Shown: positions 16,883-26,247, numbered from the stretch's first letter. The stretch: 64,000 bases of DNA from Bradyrhizobium sp. sGM-13 (GCF_018398875.1 NZ_JAGWDK010000004.1:186001-250000); one strand, 5' to 3'. Notes: generated by a model not told the origin, from the letters alone. Program-made: numbers and translations.

Positions 16883-17588
16883 ATGTCCGACCTTTCCACC
16901 TTCCCGATCACCAAGCGCTGGCCCGCCAAACATCCCGACCGCCTTCAGCTCTATTCGCTGCCGACTCCAAACGGTGTGAAGGTTTCTATCATGCTCGAAG
17001 AGATTGGCTTGCCCTACGAGGTGCATCTGGTCGACTTCAACAAGGACGACCAGAAGACCCCGGAATTCCTGTCGCTGAATCCGAACGGCAAGATACCGGC
17101 CATCCTCGATCCGGATGGCCCCGGCGGCAGACCGCTGCCGCTTTTCGAGTCCGGCGCGATCCTGCATTATCTCGCCGAGAAGACCGGCAAGCTTCTGCCG
17201 GCCGATCCGGCGCGGCGATACCAGGCTATCCAGTGGCTGCACTTCCAGATGGGCGGGATCGGGCCGATGTTCGGCCAAGTCGGATTCTTCCATAAGTTCG
17301 CCGGCAAGGAATATGAGGACAAGCGGCCGCTCGAGCGTTACGTCGCCGACGTCGAGACGCCTCCTTGAGGTAGTGGAGACGCATCTCGCCGGACGGCAAT
17401 GGATCATGGACGATGAGTATACCATCGCCGACATTTCCATGCTCAGCTGGGTGCGCAACCTGATCGGCTTCTACGGTGCGCGCGATCTCGTCGCGTTCGA
17501 TACGCTGAAACAGGTGCCGGCATGGCTGCAAGGCGGGCTCGCCCGGCCGGCGGTGCAGCGCGGGCTGGACATACCCAAGCGGCCTTAA
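16883..17588 (+). pseudogene. Glutathione S-transferase (YfcG-like), split by a +1 frameshift near 17354-17357
   Basis: The first frame encodes a thioredoxin-like GST N-domain ([51 protein letters not shown]) and most of the helical domain, then reaches TGA at 17366-17368. The second frame continues the fold without loss: [20 protein letters not shown], then EYTIADISMLSWVRNLIG, ending at 17588. Dropping one base from GAGACG at 17354-17359 gives ...[16 protein letters not shown]..., as expected for the family. So either one extra G was gained or it is a sequencing error. If real, the enzyme lacks its last 70 residues. The stop overlaps the convergent dsbB stop. Start ATG at 16883. Confidence 0.8.
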
Positions 17589-18142
17589 GAGGCGTGCTTG
17601 AGCAGTTCGTACACCACCGGGTTATCGGCGCAGGCGCCGAAGCCGCATTCGAGCAGCGTGGTCACCACATTGGCCGCCGTGAGCGCGATCACAAGCCATA
17701 CCGCGGTTTGCGCGAAGGCGCCGCCGGTGGCCGGCAGCACGGCGTGGTCTTCCTCGAACTGGCGGTCGAACAGCAGGATCGCCGCAAGCAGGACGATGGC
17801 CGCAATGAAGCCGATCAGCGCCCAGGTATAATAGTGATAGCCGAGCAACGCGGAACCATAGCCTGCGTCGCCGGGCAGGATATGCAGCAGCACCTGCCGG
17901 GTCGACGCGACAGCGCCTGCCACCGCCGCCAACAGCGAGATCGCATAATGGCTGGGACGGGGGCCGAAGCGGATATTTAGAATCGGGCCAACGGCGAGAG
18001 CCGCGAACAGAATGCGCTGCAGCAGGCAGAGCGGGCAAGGCAGCTCATGAAGAATGAACTGCGCCGCATAGGCTGCCGCCAGCACCAGCGCCACCGCGTA
18101 GAGGCTGAGTGCATTCAACGTAATGGCACGCGCCTGGGTCAT
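17585..18142 (-). CDS. DsbB-like disulfide bond formation protein with displaced second cysteine pair
   Basis: A 185-residue membrane protein. Helix 1 spans about 9-29, then HELPCPLCLLQR with Cys36/Cys39, the quinone-linked active pair of DsbB. Further helices are at about 42-55, 64-82, 103-126 and 147-164, five rather than the usual four. The loop between helices 3 and 4 (RQVLLHILPGDAGYGSALLG) has no cysteine, although this is where Escherichia coli DsbB keeps its second redox pair. Instead Cys166 and Cys171 (LECGFGACADN) follow the fifth helix, and with an extra helix they would again face the periplasm. The DUF5993 gene ends seven bases upstream. No dsbA is present in the window. Confidence 0.85.
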   Translation of the reverse strand: MTQARAITLNALSLYAVALVLAAAYAAQFILHELPCPLCLLQRILFAALAVGPILNIRFGPRPSHYAISLLAAVAGAVASTRQVLLHILPGDAGYGSALLGYHYYTWALIGFIAAIVLLAAILLFDRQFEEDHAVLPATGGAFAQTAVWLVIALTAANVVTTLLECGFGACADNPVVYELLKHAS

Positions 18143-18149
18143 GCGTCTC

Positions 18150-18308
18150 TCAGAACGACAATTTCAGCGTATCGGTCGCGTGATGCAGATAGGTGGCGAT
18201 GCACGCGATCAGCAGGGCCCCGAACAGGCCGAGCGCCAGCGGACGCCGACCGCGCCAGGCGATCAGCATCACGATGACTATGGCCAGAAACAATACGGTG
18301 AATTCCAT
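18150..18308 (-). CDS. DUF5993 small membrane protein
   Basis: A 52-residue protein not easily seen by size-limited gene finding: MEFTVLFLAIVIVMLIAWRG, then RRPLALGLFGALLIACIATY and a short HHATDTLKLSF tail. Two hydrophobic segments flank a GRRP turn. I recognise this as the small DUF5993 protein that regularly precedes DsbB-like proteins in rhizobia. Its stop lies seven bases before the dsbB start, so the two form one transcript. A role as subunit or assembly partner of the DsbB-like protein is inference. Confidence 0.75.
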   Translation of the reverse strand: MEFTVLFLAIVIVMLIAWRGRRPLALGLFGALLIACIATYLHHATDTLKLSF

Positions 18309-18418
18309 CGGCTGGTCCGGGCACGGAATGATGTATCAATCTATGATAGATTCGCCGATCTGCTTAACCTTAATCCGGTCCGGCAGGACCAATAACGACA
18401 TTTCGGAATGCAACGACA

Positions 18419-18790
18419 ATGCCCATCACCATCTACGGCATCAAGAACTGCGATACGATGAAGAAGGCGCGCGCCTGGCTCGACGATCACGGCGTGGCCT
18501 ATGATCTTCATGACTACAAGCTTGCCGGAATCGGCAAGGACAAGCTCAAGCAATGGTCCGACGATGTTGGCTGGGAAACGCTGCTCAACCGCGCTGGCAC
18601 GACGTTCAAGAAGCTGCCCGACGACGACAAGGAAGGCCTCAACGAGCGCAAGGCGTTGGCGCTGATGCTGGCGCAGCCCTCGATGATCAAGCGGCCGGTG
18701 CTCGATCTCGGTGGCAAATTGCTGGTCGGGTTCAAGCCGGATATCTATGCGAGCGAGGTCGCGTCGAAGCCGCGCGGGCGGAAGGCCTAA
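18419..18790 (+). CDS. ArsC/Spx-like thioredoxin-fold protein (YffB type)
   Basis: A 123-residue protein of the ArsC family. It opens MPITIYGIKNCDTMKKARAW with the single N-terminal Cys11 of the YffB group, and continues DLHDYKLAGI, NRAGTTFKKLPDDDKEG and PSMIKRPVLDLGGKLLVGF, the conserved RP loop. These proteins are glutathione-dependent thiol reductases by fold; arsenate reduction is not implied, since no ars transporter is nearby. Its stop overlaps the convergent PAS-protein stop by four bases. Confidence 0.88.
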   Translation: MPITIYGIKNCDTMKKARAWLDDHGVAYDLHDYKLAGIGKDKLKQWSDDVGWETLLNRAGTTFKKLPDDDKEGLNERKALALMLAQPSMIKRPVLDLGGKLLVGFKPDIYASEVASKPRGRKA

Positions 18791-19389
18791 TCGAATTCGA
18801 GTTCATCGCGGGATGGAATGCGGCCGGGCGCGCGATGGAAGAGATCGCGATCGATGATGGTGCGAAGCTTCGGCACCGGCAGCTGGTCGTTTCCGCGCAT
18901 CAGATTCTTGATCTCAAAGCCGCCGTCCTCGCTGATGGTTTTCAGCGAAGCGATGATATGGGTGACGCTGCCGTCATCCGAGAACGGCAGCAACAGCCGC
19001 TCATAGGCGACGATTCGCCCGTAGATGTCGTCGATATTGGCGATGGTATAGGCAGGAAGACGGCGCGCGATGCATTCATAGCAGACGGGCATCACGATCG
19101 GAGCGAGCCTTGCGCCGAGATACTCGTCGAGATAGGGGCCCATGCCGGTATTCCCATAAGCCGTCGACATCCGCGTGCCGTCGCTCTGGATGGTCAGGCG
19201 CGGCGGCTGGGTGCTGGTATCGACGGTGTAGAGGACCAGGTCGGGAAGTTCGTCCTCGATCCGCGCCGGCTGGTATTCCGCCGTGCGCGGTATCGATTGG
19301 TCGCGGGCGTATAGCCGCAGCCAGGTGTTCAGCAGGTCGCGCTGCTTGATAGATTTGACGACCGACGGCCCGGCGCTTTCAAATTTCAA
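18787..19389 (-). CDS. PAS_5-type PAS domain protein
   Basis: A 200-residue protein in the style of the alphaproteobacterial PAS_5 group: LLNTWLRLYARDQSIPRTAE, ELPDLVLYTVDTSTQPPRLT, a central LPAYTIANIDDIYGRIVAYE and a final beta strand region with FSDDGSVTHIIASLKTIS. No output domain follows, so it is a stand-alone sensor or adaptor. The most plausible start is TTG at 19389 (LKFESAGPSVVKSIKQRD), which has AGGA ten bases upstream; an open frame extends further upstream without PAS-like sequence. A CGCGAT-CTAA-ATCGCG palindrome at 19404-19419 lies just before this start. Confidence 0.65.
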   Translation of the reverse strand: MKFESAGPSVVKSIKQRDLLNTWLRLYARDQSIPRTAEYQPARIEDELPDLVLYTVDTSTQPPRLTIQSDGTRMSTAYGNTGMGPYLDEYLGARLAPIVMPVCYECIARRLPAYTIANIDDIYGRIVAYERLLLPFSDDGSVTHIIASLKTISEDGGFEIKNLMRGNDQLPVPKLRTIIDRDLFHRAPGRIPSRDELEFD

Positions 19390-19762
19390 GGCGGCAATTC
19401 CTACGCGATCTAAATCGCGAGATGATGCGCTCCGAGGGGAAATATTGTGTGAAAGCGCGCCCGATTGCAGCGAAACACCGTTAACGATGGTTTGCCGGCG
19501 CGAGGGTACGGTTGAGCGTGGCTGGTGGCCGGGCCGAGCCGCGCCGGCCGCACCATTCGACTTATGGCGCATCCGGAACCGCAAGCGCGCGGTCGGGCGT
19601 GGCAGCATTCCGCCTTGCGTAATCCATCGCGTTGACGGCATATTCCGGCCGGAGGCGGCGGGCTCGGGACGGTTTCCAGGACGTCCAGGAGAACCTGCCC
19701 GAACAGGGAAAAATTGGCCGCGCGCGGGCGAACTCGCGGAGACGGTTGAGGGGGAAATTTGT
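19390..19762. other. 373-bp intergenic region upstream of livG
   Basis: This lies between the divergent PAS gene and livG. The only structure I see is a perfect 6-bp-arm palindrome CGCGATCTAAATCGCG at 19404-19419, close to the PAS-gene start. The promoter of the liv operon must lie here, but I cannot place it convincingly. Confidence 0.5.
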
Positions 19763-20518
19763 TTGGCTGATGAGTTCATTCTCGAAACCCACGGATTGAC
19801 CAAGGAATTCGCGGGTTTCTTCGCCGTTCGCGATGTCGCCCTCAAGGTACGGCGCGGCAGCATTCATGCGTTGATCGGGCCGAATGGAGCCGGCAAGACG
19901 ACGTGCTTCAACTTGTTGACCAAGTTTCTGAGGCCGTCTGCAGGGCAGATCCTGTACAAGGGGCAGGACATCACCGCGATGGCGCCGGCTGATGTGGCCC
20001 GCCTCGGGCTGGTGCGTTCGTTCCAGATTTCGGCGGTGTTTCCGCACCTGACGGCGCTGGAAAACGTTCGTGTCGCGCTACAGCGCCAGCACGGAAGCTC
20101 GTTCGATTTCTGGCGCTCCAAGCGCGTGCTCGACCGATTTAACGGCCGCGCCCTCGACTTGCTGAACGACGTGGGCTTGAGCGAGTTCGCCAATACACCG
20201 GCGGTCGAGATGCCCTATGGACGCAAGCGCGCGCTGGAGATTGCGACGACGCTGGCGCTCGACCCGGAAATGATGCTGCTCGACGAGCCGATGGCGGGCA
20301 TGGGTCATGAAGACATCGACAAGATCGCAGCCCTGATCAAGCGTATCTCGGCGAGGCACACCATCCTGATGGTCGAACATAATCTCTCCGTGGTCGCCAA
20401 CCTGTCCGACATCATCACGGTGCTGACGCGCGGTCAGGTGCTGGCGCAAGGCAATTACGCCGAATTGTCCAGGGACGAGCGCGTCAAGGAAGCCTATCTG
20501 GGGGCCGGTCATGCCTGA
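19763..20518 (+). CDS. livG: Branched-chain amino acid ABC transporter ATP-binding protein LivG
   Basis: A 251-residue ABC ATPase. Walker A is IGPNGAGKTTCFNLLTKF, Walker B is PEMMLLDEPMAGMGHED, and the H-loop is MVEHNLSVV. The region before Walker B reads EMPYGRKRALEIATTLALDP, where the usual LSGGQ signature is replaced by a MPYGRKR form, as is normal for LivG. I chose the TTG at 19763 (encoding LADEFILETHGLTKEF), since it gives the standard length and follows GAGGGGGAAATTT. It is the first gene of livG-livF-livK-livH-livM and overlaps livF by eight bases. Confidence 0.9.
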   Translation: MADEFILETHGLTKEFAGFFAVRDVALKVRRGSIHALIGPNGAGKTTCFNLLTKFLRPSAGQILYKGQDITAMAPADVARLGLVRSFQISAVFPHLTALENVRVALQRQHGSSFDFWRSKRVLDRFNGRALDLLNDVGLSEFANTPAVEMPYGRKRALEIATTLALDPEMMLLDEPMAGMGHEDIDKIAALIKRISARHTILMVEHNLSVVANLSDIITVLTRGQVLAQGNYAELSRDERVKEAYLGAGHA

Positions 20519-21254
20519 GTTGAAAATGGCCGAAGCCACCGCCAAACCGGCGGGCGCGGAGATTCTTTCCGTTTCCGACCTGCAGGCCTGGTACGGCGAA
20601 TCGCATATCCTTCACGGCGTCAACTTCAATGTGAAGGCGGGCGAGGTGGTCACGCTGCTCGGCCGCAACGGCGCCGGCAAGACCACGACGCTGAAGTCGG
20701 TGATGGGAATTATCGGCAAGCGTACTGGTTCGATCCGTTTTAACGGTCAGGACATCACGCGTGCCTCGTCCGACAGGATCGCGCGCCTCGGCATCGCATT
20801 CTGTCCCGAGGAGCGGGGCATTTTCGCAAGCCTCGACGTGCGCGAAAACCTGCTGCTGCCGCCGATCGTGCGCAGTGGCGGGTTATCGCTCGACCAGATC
20901 TTCGACTTGTTTCCGAACCTGAAGGAGCGCCTCAACAGCCAGGGCACCAAGCTCTCGGGCGGCGAGCAGCAAATGCTCGCGATCGCAAGAATCCTGCGCA
21001 CCGGCGCGCGGTTTCTGATGCTGGACGAGCCGACCGAAGGTTTGGCGCCCGTCATCATCCAGCAGATCGGTCACACCATCGCGCGGCTGAAGTCGGAAGG
21101 CTTTACCATCCTGCTCGTCGAACAGAATTTCCGCTTCGCCTCCACGGTGGCCGACCGCTACTACATCGTCGAGCACGGTAAGGTCATCGACGGTTTTGCG
21201 AATTCGGAGTTGTCGGCCAATATGGACAAGCTCCACACCTATCTCGGCGTTTAA
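20511..21254 (+). CDS. livF: Branched-chain amino acid ABC transporter ATP-binding protein LivF
   Basis: A 247-residue ABC ATPase. Walker A is LLGRNGAGKTTTLKSVMG, the signature is KLSGGEQQMLAIARIL, Walker B is RFLMLDEPTEGLAPVI and the H-loop is LLVEQNFRF. It pairs with LivG to energise uptake through LivHM. It begins inside the last codons of livG and is followed after 37 bases by livK, so it is translationally coupled. A short alpha-helical N-terminal tail (MPELKMAEATAKPAGAE) precedes the ABC core. Confidence 0.92.
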   Translation: MPELKMAEATAKPAGAEILSVSDLQAWYGESHILHGVNFNVKAGEVVTLLGRNGAGKTTTLKSVMGIIGKRTGSIRFNGQDITRASSDRIARLGIAFCPEERGIFASLDVRENLLLPPIVRSGGLSLDQIFDLFPNLKERLNSQGTKLSGGEQQMLAIARILRTGARFLMLDEPTEGLAPVIIQQIGHTIARLKSEGFTILLVEQNFRFASTVADRYYIVEHGKVIDGFANSELSANMDKLHTYLGV

Positions 21255-21291
21255 TCGGTACTTTGCTGCACTCTGGAATAATGGAGATACT

Positions 21292-22509
21292 ATGAAACAT
21301 CGGATTTCAGCGCTCTTCCTCGGCACCGCTCTGGCACTTGCCGCAGGCGGCGCCGTGGCGCAGGACAAGACCGTCAAGATCGGCGTGCTCACCGACAATT
21401 CCGGACTTTACTCCGACCTCGGCGGCGCCGGCTCCACGGTCGCCGCCCAGATGGCAGTGGAGGACTCGGGCCTCGCGGCCAAGGGTTGGAAGATCGACAT
21501 CGTCTCCGCCGACCATCAGAACAAGCCCGACATCGGCACCACCATCGCGCGTCAATGGATCGACGTCGAGAAGGTCGATATCTTCGTGGATGTGCTGAAC
21601 TCCGGCGTGGCGCTGGCGGTCAACAATCTGGTGAAGGAGAAGAACGCCATCATGATCAATACCGGCGCAGCGACGTCGGACCTCACCAATGCACAGTGCT
21701 CGCCGAACACGATTCACTGGGTCTACGACACCTACATGCTCGCCAACAGCACGGGGCAGGCGCTGGTGAAGGCCGGTGGCGACACCTGGTACTTCCTGAC
21801 CGCGGACTACGCTTTCGGCCACGCGCTGGAACGCGACACCGCCGCGGTCGTCGTGAAGTCGGGCGGCAAGGTAATCGGCACCGTCAGGCATCCCCTGAAT
21901 TCGTCGGATTTCTCCTCGTTCCTGCTGCAGGCGCAGGCTTCGAAGGCGAAGATTATTGGCATGGCTAACGCCGGCGGCGATACCACCAATACGATCAAGC
22001 AGGCGTCGGAATTCGGCATCGTGGCGGGCGGCCAAAAGCTGGCCGGGCTGTTGCTCTTCATCAATGACGTCCACTCCCTCGGCCTCAAAGTGGCTCAGGG
22101 TCTGAACTTCACGGAAACTTTCTACTGGGATCTGAACGATGGCACCCGCGCGTTTTCCAAGCGCTTCTCCGAGCGCATGAAGAACAAGGCGATGCCGTCG
22201 ATGGTGCAGGCCGGCGTGTATTCGGGCCTGATCCACTATTTCAAGACGATCGATGCCATGGGCGGCAATCCGCATGACGGCGTCAAGGTGGTGGCGAAAA
22301 TGAAGGAAGCGCCGACCGACGATCCGCTGTTTGGCAAGGGCACAATCCGTCCCGACGGACGCAAGCTTCATCCGGCCTACCTGTTCGAGGTCAAGAAGCC
22401 GTCCGAATCCAAGGGACCGTGGGACTATTACAAGCTGGTCGGAACGACCCCCGCAGACCAGGCATTCCGGCCGCTTTCGGAAAGCGTCTGCCCGCTGGTA
22501 AAGAAGTAA
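21292..22509 (+). CDS. Branched-chain amino acid-type ABC transporter substrate-binding protein
   Basis: A 405-residue periplasmic binding protein of the type I (LivK/Peripla_BP_6) fold. The signal peptide is MKHRISALFLGTALALAAGG with cleavage after AVAQ. The mature protein starts DKTVKIGVLTDNSGLYSDLG and contains WYFLTADYAFGHALERD and VRHPLNSSDFSSFLLQAQAS. ATGGAGATACT precedes the ATG. It is central in the liv operon. A second, closely similar binding protein lies alone at 38823-40049. Related rhizobial proteins bind amino acids, urea, aromatic acids or other carbonyl compounds; this subgroup is poorly characterised, so leucine is not assured. Confidence 0.9.
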   Translation: MKHRISALFLGTALALAAGGAVAQDKTVKIGVLTDNSGLYSDLGGAGSTVAAQMAVEDSGLAAKGWKIDIVSADHQNKPDIGTTIARQWIDVEKVDIFVDVLNSGVALAVNNLVKEKNAIMINTGAATSDLTNAQCSPNTIHWVYDTYMLANSTGQALVKAGGDTWYFLTADYAFGHALERDTAAVVVKSGGKVIGTVRHPLNSSDFSSFLLQAQASKAKIIGMANAGGDTTNTIKQASEFGIVAGGQKLAGLLLFINDVHSLGLKVAQGLNFTETFYWDLNDGTRAFSKRFSERMKNKAMPSMVQAGVYSGLIHYFKTIDAMGGNPHDGVKVVAKMKEAPTDDPLFGKGTIRPDGRKLHPAYLFEVKKPSESKGPWDYYKLVGTTPADQAFRPLSESVCPLVKK

Positions 22510-22516
22510 CAATGAG

Positions 22517-22542
22517 GCCCGCCGGCACCCGTGCCGGCGGGC
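22517..22542 (+). other. Strong intercistronic hairpin between the binding-protein gene and livH
   Basis: GCCCGCCGGCA, a 4-base loop (CCCG), then TGCCGGCGGGC: an 11-bp perfect GC-rich stem eight bases after the stop. There is no T-run, so rather than a terminator it probably protects the abundant binding-protein message and lowers expression of the permease genes. Confidence 0.6.
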
Positions 22543-22596
22543 GCCTTCTCGCGTCACAACGCGATTTGCGTCACAACGAGATCGAGTGCGAAGCCG

Positions 22597-23460
22597 ATGC
22601 AAGCTCTTTACGCCCAGCTTTTGGTGGGATTGATCAACGGGTCGTTCTACGCGCTGCTCAGTCTTGGGCTGGCGGTGATCTTCGGCATGCTCAACATCAT
22701 CAATTTCGCTCACGGTGCGCTCTACATGATGGGCGCGTTCTGCGCGTATTTTTTGTTGAACATCGCCGGCATCGGCTATTGGCCGGCGCTGATCATCGCG
22801 CCCATCGCGGTCGGCATCTTCGGCATGATCCTGGAACGGACCATGCTGCAATGGCTCGCCGGGCTCGATCATCTCTATGGGTTGCTGCTGACATTCGGAT
22901 TGGCGCTGATTATCCAGGGCATCTTTCAGAATTATTTCGGTTCGTCGGGGCTGCCCTATGCGATTCCCAGTGAACTGCAGGGCGGCATGAATCTCGGATT
23001 CATGTTCCTGCCGATTTACCGCGGCTGGGTGGTTGTCTTCTCGCTGGTGGTCTGCCTTGCTACGTGGTTCCTGATTGAGAAGACCCGGCTCGGCGCCAAT
23101 CTGCGAGCGGCGACTGAAAATCCGACCCTGGTGCGCGCGTTCGGCATCAATGTGCCCAGGATGATCACGCTGACGTATGGGCTTGGCGTTGGCCTCGCGG
23201 CGCTGGCCGGCGTGTTGTCGGCTCCGATCAACCAGGTGCGGCCGTTGATGGGCGCCGACCTGATCATCGTCGTGTTCGCAGTGGTGGTGATCGGCGGCAT
23301 GGGATCGATCATGGGATCAATCATCACCGGATTTGCGCTCGGCGTGATCGAGGGACTGACCAAGTATTTTTATCCCGAAGCTTCCAACACCGTGGTGTTC
23401 GTCCTGATGGTGCTGGTGTTGCTGTTGAAGCCGGCGGGACTGACGGGACGGGCAGCCTGA
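22597..23460 (+). CDS. livH: Branched-chain amino acid ABC transporter permease LivH
   Basis: A 287-residue membrane protein with about eight helices and the LivH signature ALLSLGLAVIFGMLNIINFA in the first third. Later conserved blocks include NLRAATENPTLVRAFGINVP (the cytoplasmic EAA-like loop) and PLMGADLIIVVFAVVVIGGM. The start MQALYAQLLVGLINGS is the family norm. It is followed one base after its stop by livM. The hairpin at 22517-22542 separates it from the binding-protein gene. Confidence 0.92.
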   Translation: MQALYAQLLVGLINGSFYALLSLGLAVIFGMLNIINFAHGALYMMGAFCAYFLLNIAGIGYWPALIIAPIAVGIFGMILERTMLQWLAGLDHLYGLLLTFGLALIIQGIFQNYFGSSGLPYAIPSELQGGMNLGFMFLPIYRGWVVVFSLVVCLATWFLIEKTRLGANLRAATENPTLVRAFGINVPRMITLTYGLGVGLAALAGVLSAPINQVRPLMGADLIIVVFAVVVIGGMGSIMGSIITGFALGVIEGLTKYFYPEASNTVVFVLMVLVLLLKPAGLTGRAA

Positions 23461-23461
23461 C

Positions 23462-24430
23462 ATGAGCGCATTGACTGACGATACACTGCCGGTAACGCCG
23501 CGTGCGATGCGCGACGAGATGCTTATGTTCGCGGCGATGGCGGTGCTGCTGGGTGTTGTGCCGCTGACGGGCATCTACCCGTTCTTCGTGATGCAGGCGC
23601 TGTGCTTCGCACTGCTCGCCTGCGCGTTCAACCTCTTGATCGGCTATGGCGGCCTGCTGTCGTTCGGCCATGCGATGTTCCTGGGAACCGCGGGCTACTG
23701 CTCGGCGCATGCGCTCAAGGTCTGGGGCGTTACGCCCGAGCTCGGCATTGTGATCGGCACCGCCGGCGCTGCCGCGCTCTCCGTCGTCACCGGCTTCATC
23801 TCCATTCGACGGCAGGGTATCTACTTTGCGATGATCACACTGGCGCTGTCGCAGCTTCTCTATTTCATCTATCTGCAGGCGCCGTTCACCCATGGTGAAG
23901 ACGGCATCCAGGGCATTCCGCAGGGCTACCTGTTTGGAATATTCAATCTCTCCAAGCCCACGGTGCTTTACTACGTGGTGCTCGCCGGGTTTCTCGGCGG
24001 CTTCCTCCTGATCTACCGCACCATCAACTCGCCATTCGGCGAAGTCTTGAAAGCCATTCGCGAAAATGAGCCGCGTGCGATCTCGCTGGGCTACAAGACT
24101 GACCAATATAAGCTGCTCGCTTTCATCCTCTCCGGAACGATTGCGGGCTTTGCCGGCTCGCTGAAGGTGTTCGTGGCGCAGAACGCTTCGCTCACCGACG
24201 TGCACTGGACGATGTCGGGTGAAATCGTGCTAATGACGCTGGTCGGCGGCCTCGGCACGGTGTTCGGTCCGGTCGTCGGGGCCTTCGTTATCATCGCCAT
24301 GCAGCAATATCTTGCCGGCTTCGGCCAATGGGTGACGGTGATCCAGGGCGTCATCTTCGTGGCCTGCGTGTTGACGTTCCGCCGGGGCATCATCGGCGAG
24401 ATCGCGCATTATTTCCGTCGATCCCTCTAA
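23462..24430 (+). CDS. livM: Branched-chain amino acid ABC transporter permease LivM
   Basis: A 322-residue permease. Family marks are FNLLIGYGGLLSFGHAMFLG, the cytoplasmic loop EVLKAIRENEPRAISLGYKT, and VLMTLVGGLGTVFGPVVGAF near the end. It forms the heterodimeric channel with LivH. It is the last gene of the operon. A weak hairpin-plus-T stretch (AAAAC-GGCG-GTTTT, 24429-24442) overlaps its stop codon and could act as a terminator. Confidence 0.92.
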   Translation: MSALTDDTLPVTPRAMRDEMLMFAAMAVLLGVVPLTGIYPFFVMQALCFALLACAFNLLIGYGGLLSFGHAMFLGTAGYCSAHALKVWGVTPELGIVIGTAGAAALSVVTGFISIRRQGIYFAMITLALSQLLYFIYLQAPFTHGEDGIQGIPQGYLFGIFNLSKPTVLYYVVLAGFLGGFLLIYRTINSPFGEVLKAIRENEPRAISLGYKTDQYKLLAFILSGTIAGFAGSLKVFVAQNASLTDVHWTMSGEIVLMTLVGGLGTVFGPVVGAFVIIAMQQYLAGFGQWVTVIQGVIFVACVLTFRRGIIGEIAHYFRRSL

Positions 24431-24525
24431 AACGGCGGTTTTTGGCGCAGTTTTTAGGCTCCACAAAGCGGTGGATGACCCGGTTCCCGGGACCCGACGT
24501 CGCGCGCTTTTCCCTCGAATGGTCT

Positions 24526-24543
24526 ATGACAGTTTTGTGACAG
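24526..24543 (-). promoter_or_regulatory. PHO box upstream of the DUF47-pit operon
   Basis: On the minus strand CTGTCAC-AAAA-CTGTCAT, on the plus strand ATGACAGTTTTGTGACAG. Two 7-base half-sites 11 bases apart match the PhoB consensus closely. It is 40 bases before the DUF47 gene and is oriented against it. In Sinorhizobium meliloti the homologous orfA-pit promoter is repressed by PhoB. Confidence 0.75.
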
Positions 24544-24582
24544 ATCGCTCCGCGGCTGTTTCTGAACGACGGAAAAATACCC

Positions 24583-25227
24583 ATGCTGCGCTGGTTTCGT
24601 GCCTTTTTGCCCAAGGAGGAGCGATTTTTTGATTTATTTGCCCGCCACGCCCAGACGGTCGTGCAGGGCGCGCTAGCGTTGCAGGACATGATGCGCGGCG
24701 GCGAGGAGACGCCGGTATTCTGCCAGCGAGTCAATCAGTTCGAACACGACGCCGACGGCATCACCCGTGAGGTGCTGACCGCGGTCCGCCGCACCTTCAT
24801 TACCCCGTTCGACCGCGGCGACATCAAGAATCTGATCACGTCGATGGACGACGCGATTGACCAGATGCAGCAGACCGCGAAGGCGGTGGTGCTGTTCGAG
24901 GTCCGAACGTTCGAACCTCCGATGCGCGAAATAGCCACGCTGTTGGTCGAGTGCGCCAATCTGGTCAGCCGCGCGCTTCCGCTGATGCAGTCGATCGGCA
25001 ACAACGTCGCGATGCTGACCGCCATTACTGAGGAAATCGGAAAACTGGAGGGTCGTATCGACGATCTCCACGACATCGGGTTGAAGGAGCTGTTTCTCAA
25101 GCACCGCAACGGCAATTCGATGGATTTCGTGGTCGGCGCCGAGATCTACAAGCATCTCGAAAAAGTGTCGGACCGCTTCGACGACGTCGCCAACGAGATC
25201 AACTCGATCGTGATCGAACAGGTATAG
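24583..25227 (+). CDS. DUF47 family (PhoU-like) Pit accessory protein
   Basis: A 214-residue all-helical protein of the DUF47 family: MLRWFRAFLPKEERFFDLFA at the start, RVNQFEHDADGITREVLTAV and RTFITPFDRGDIKNLITSMD in the first half, and IYKHLEKVSDRFDDVANEIN near the end, with a repeated three-helix bundle and acidic ExxxD metal sites. This is OrfA of the rhizobial orfA-pit pair, thought to modulate phosphate uptake by the downstream transporter. It is 15 bases before pit. A PHO box at 24526-24543 lies in the promoter. Confidence 0.9.
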   Translation: MLRWFRAFLPKEERFFDLFARHAQTVVQGALALQDMMRGGEETPVFCQRVNQFEHDADGITREVLTAVRRTFITPFDRGDIKNLITSMDDAIDQMQQTAKAVVLFEVRTFEPPMREIATLLVECANLVSRALPLMQSIGNNVAMLTAITEEIGKLEGRIDDLHDIGLKELFLKHRNGNSMDFVVGAEIYKHLEKVSDRFDDVANEINSIVIEQV

Positions 25228-25242
25228 GGCAGGGCCAATTCA

Positions 25243-26238
<996 letters not shown>

Positions 26239-26247
<9 letters not shown>

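Noticed and set aside
18419..18790. Arsenate reductase (arsenic resistance) call
   Set aside because: The protein is YffB-like, and no arsB, acr3 or metal-binding ArsR is nearby.
21307..22872. 521-codon minus-strand frame
   Set aside because: Antisense to the binding-protein gene and livH; no start signal or recognisable fold.
24429..24442. Terminator at the livM stop (AAAAC-GGCG-GTTTT)
   Set aside because: The stem is only five base pairs, mostly A-T, so it was mentioned under livM but not listed as a feature.
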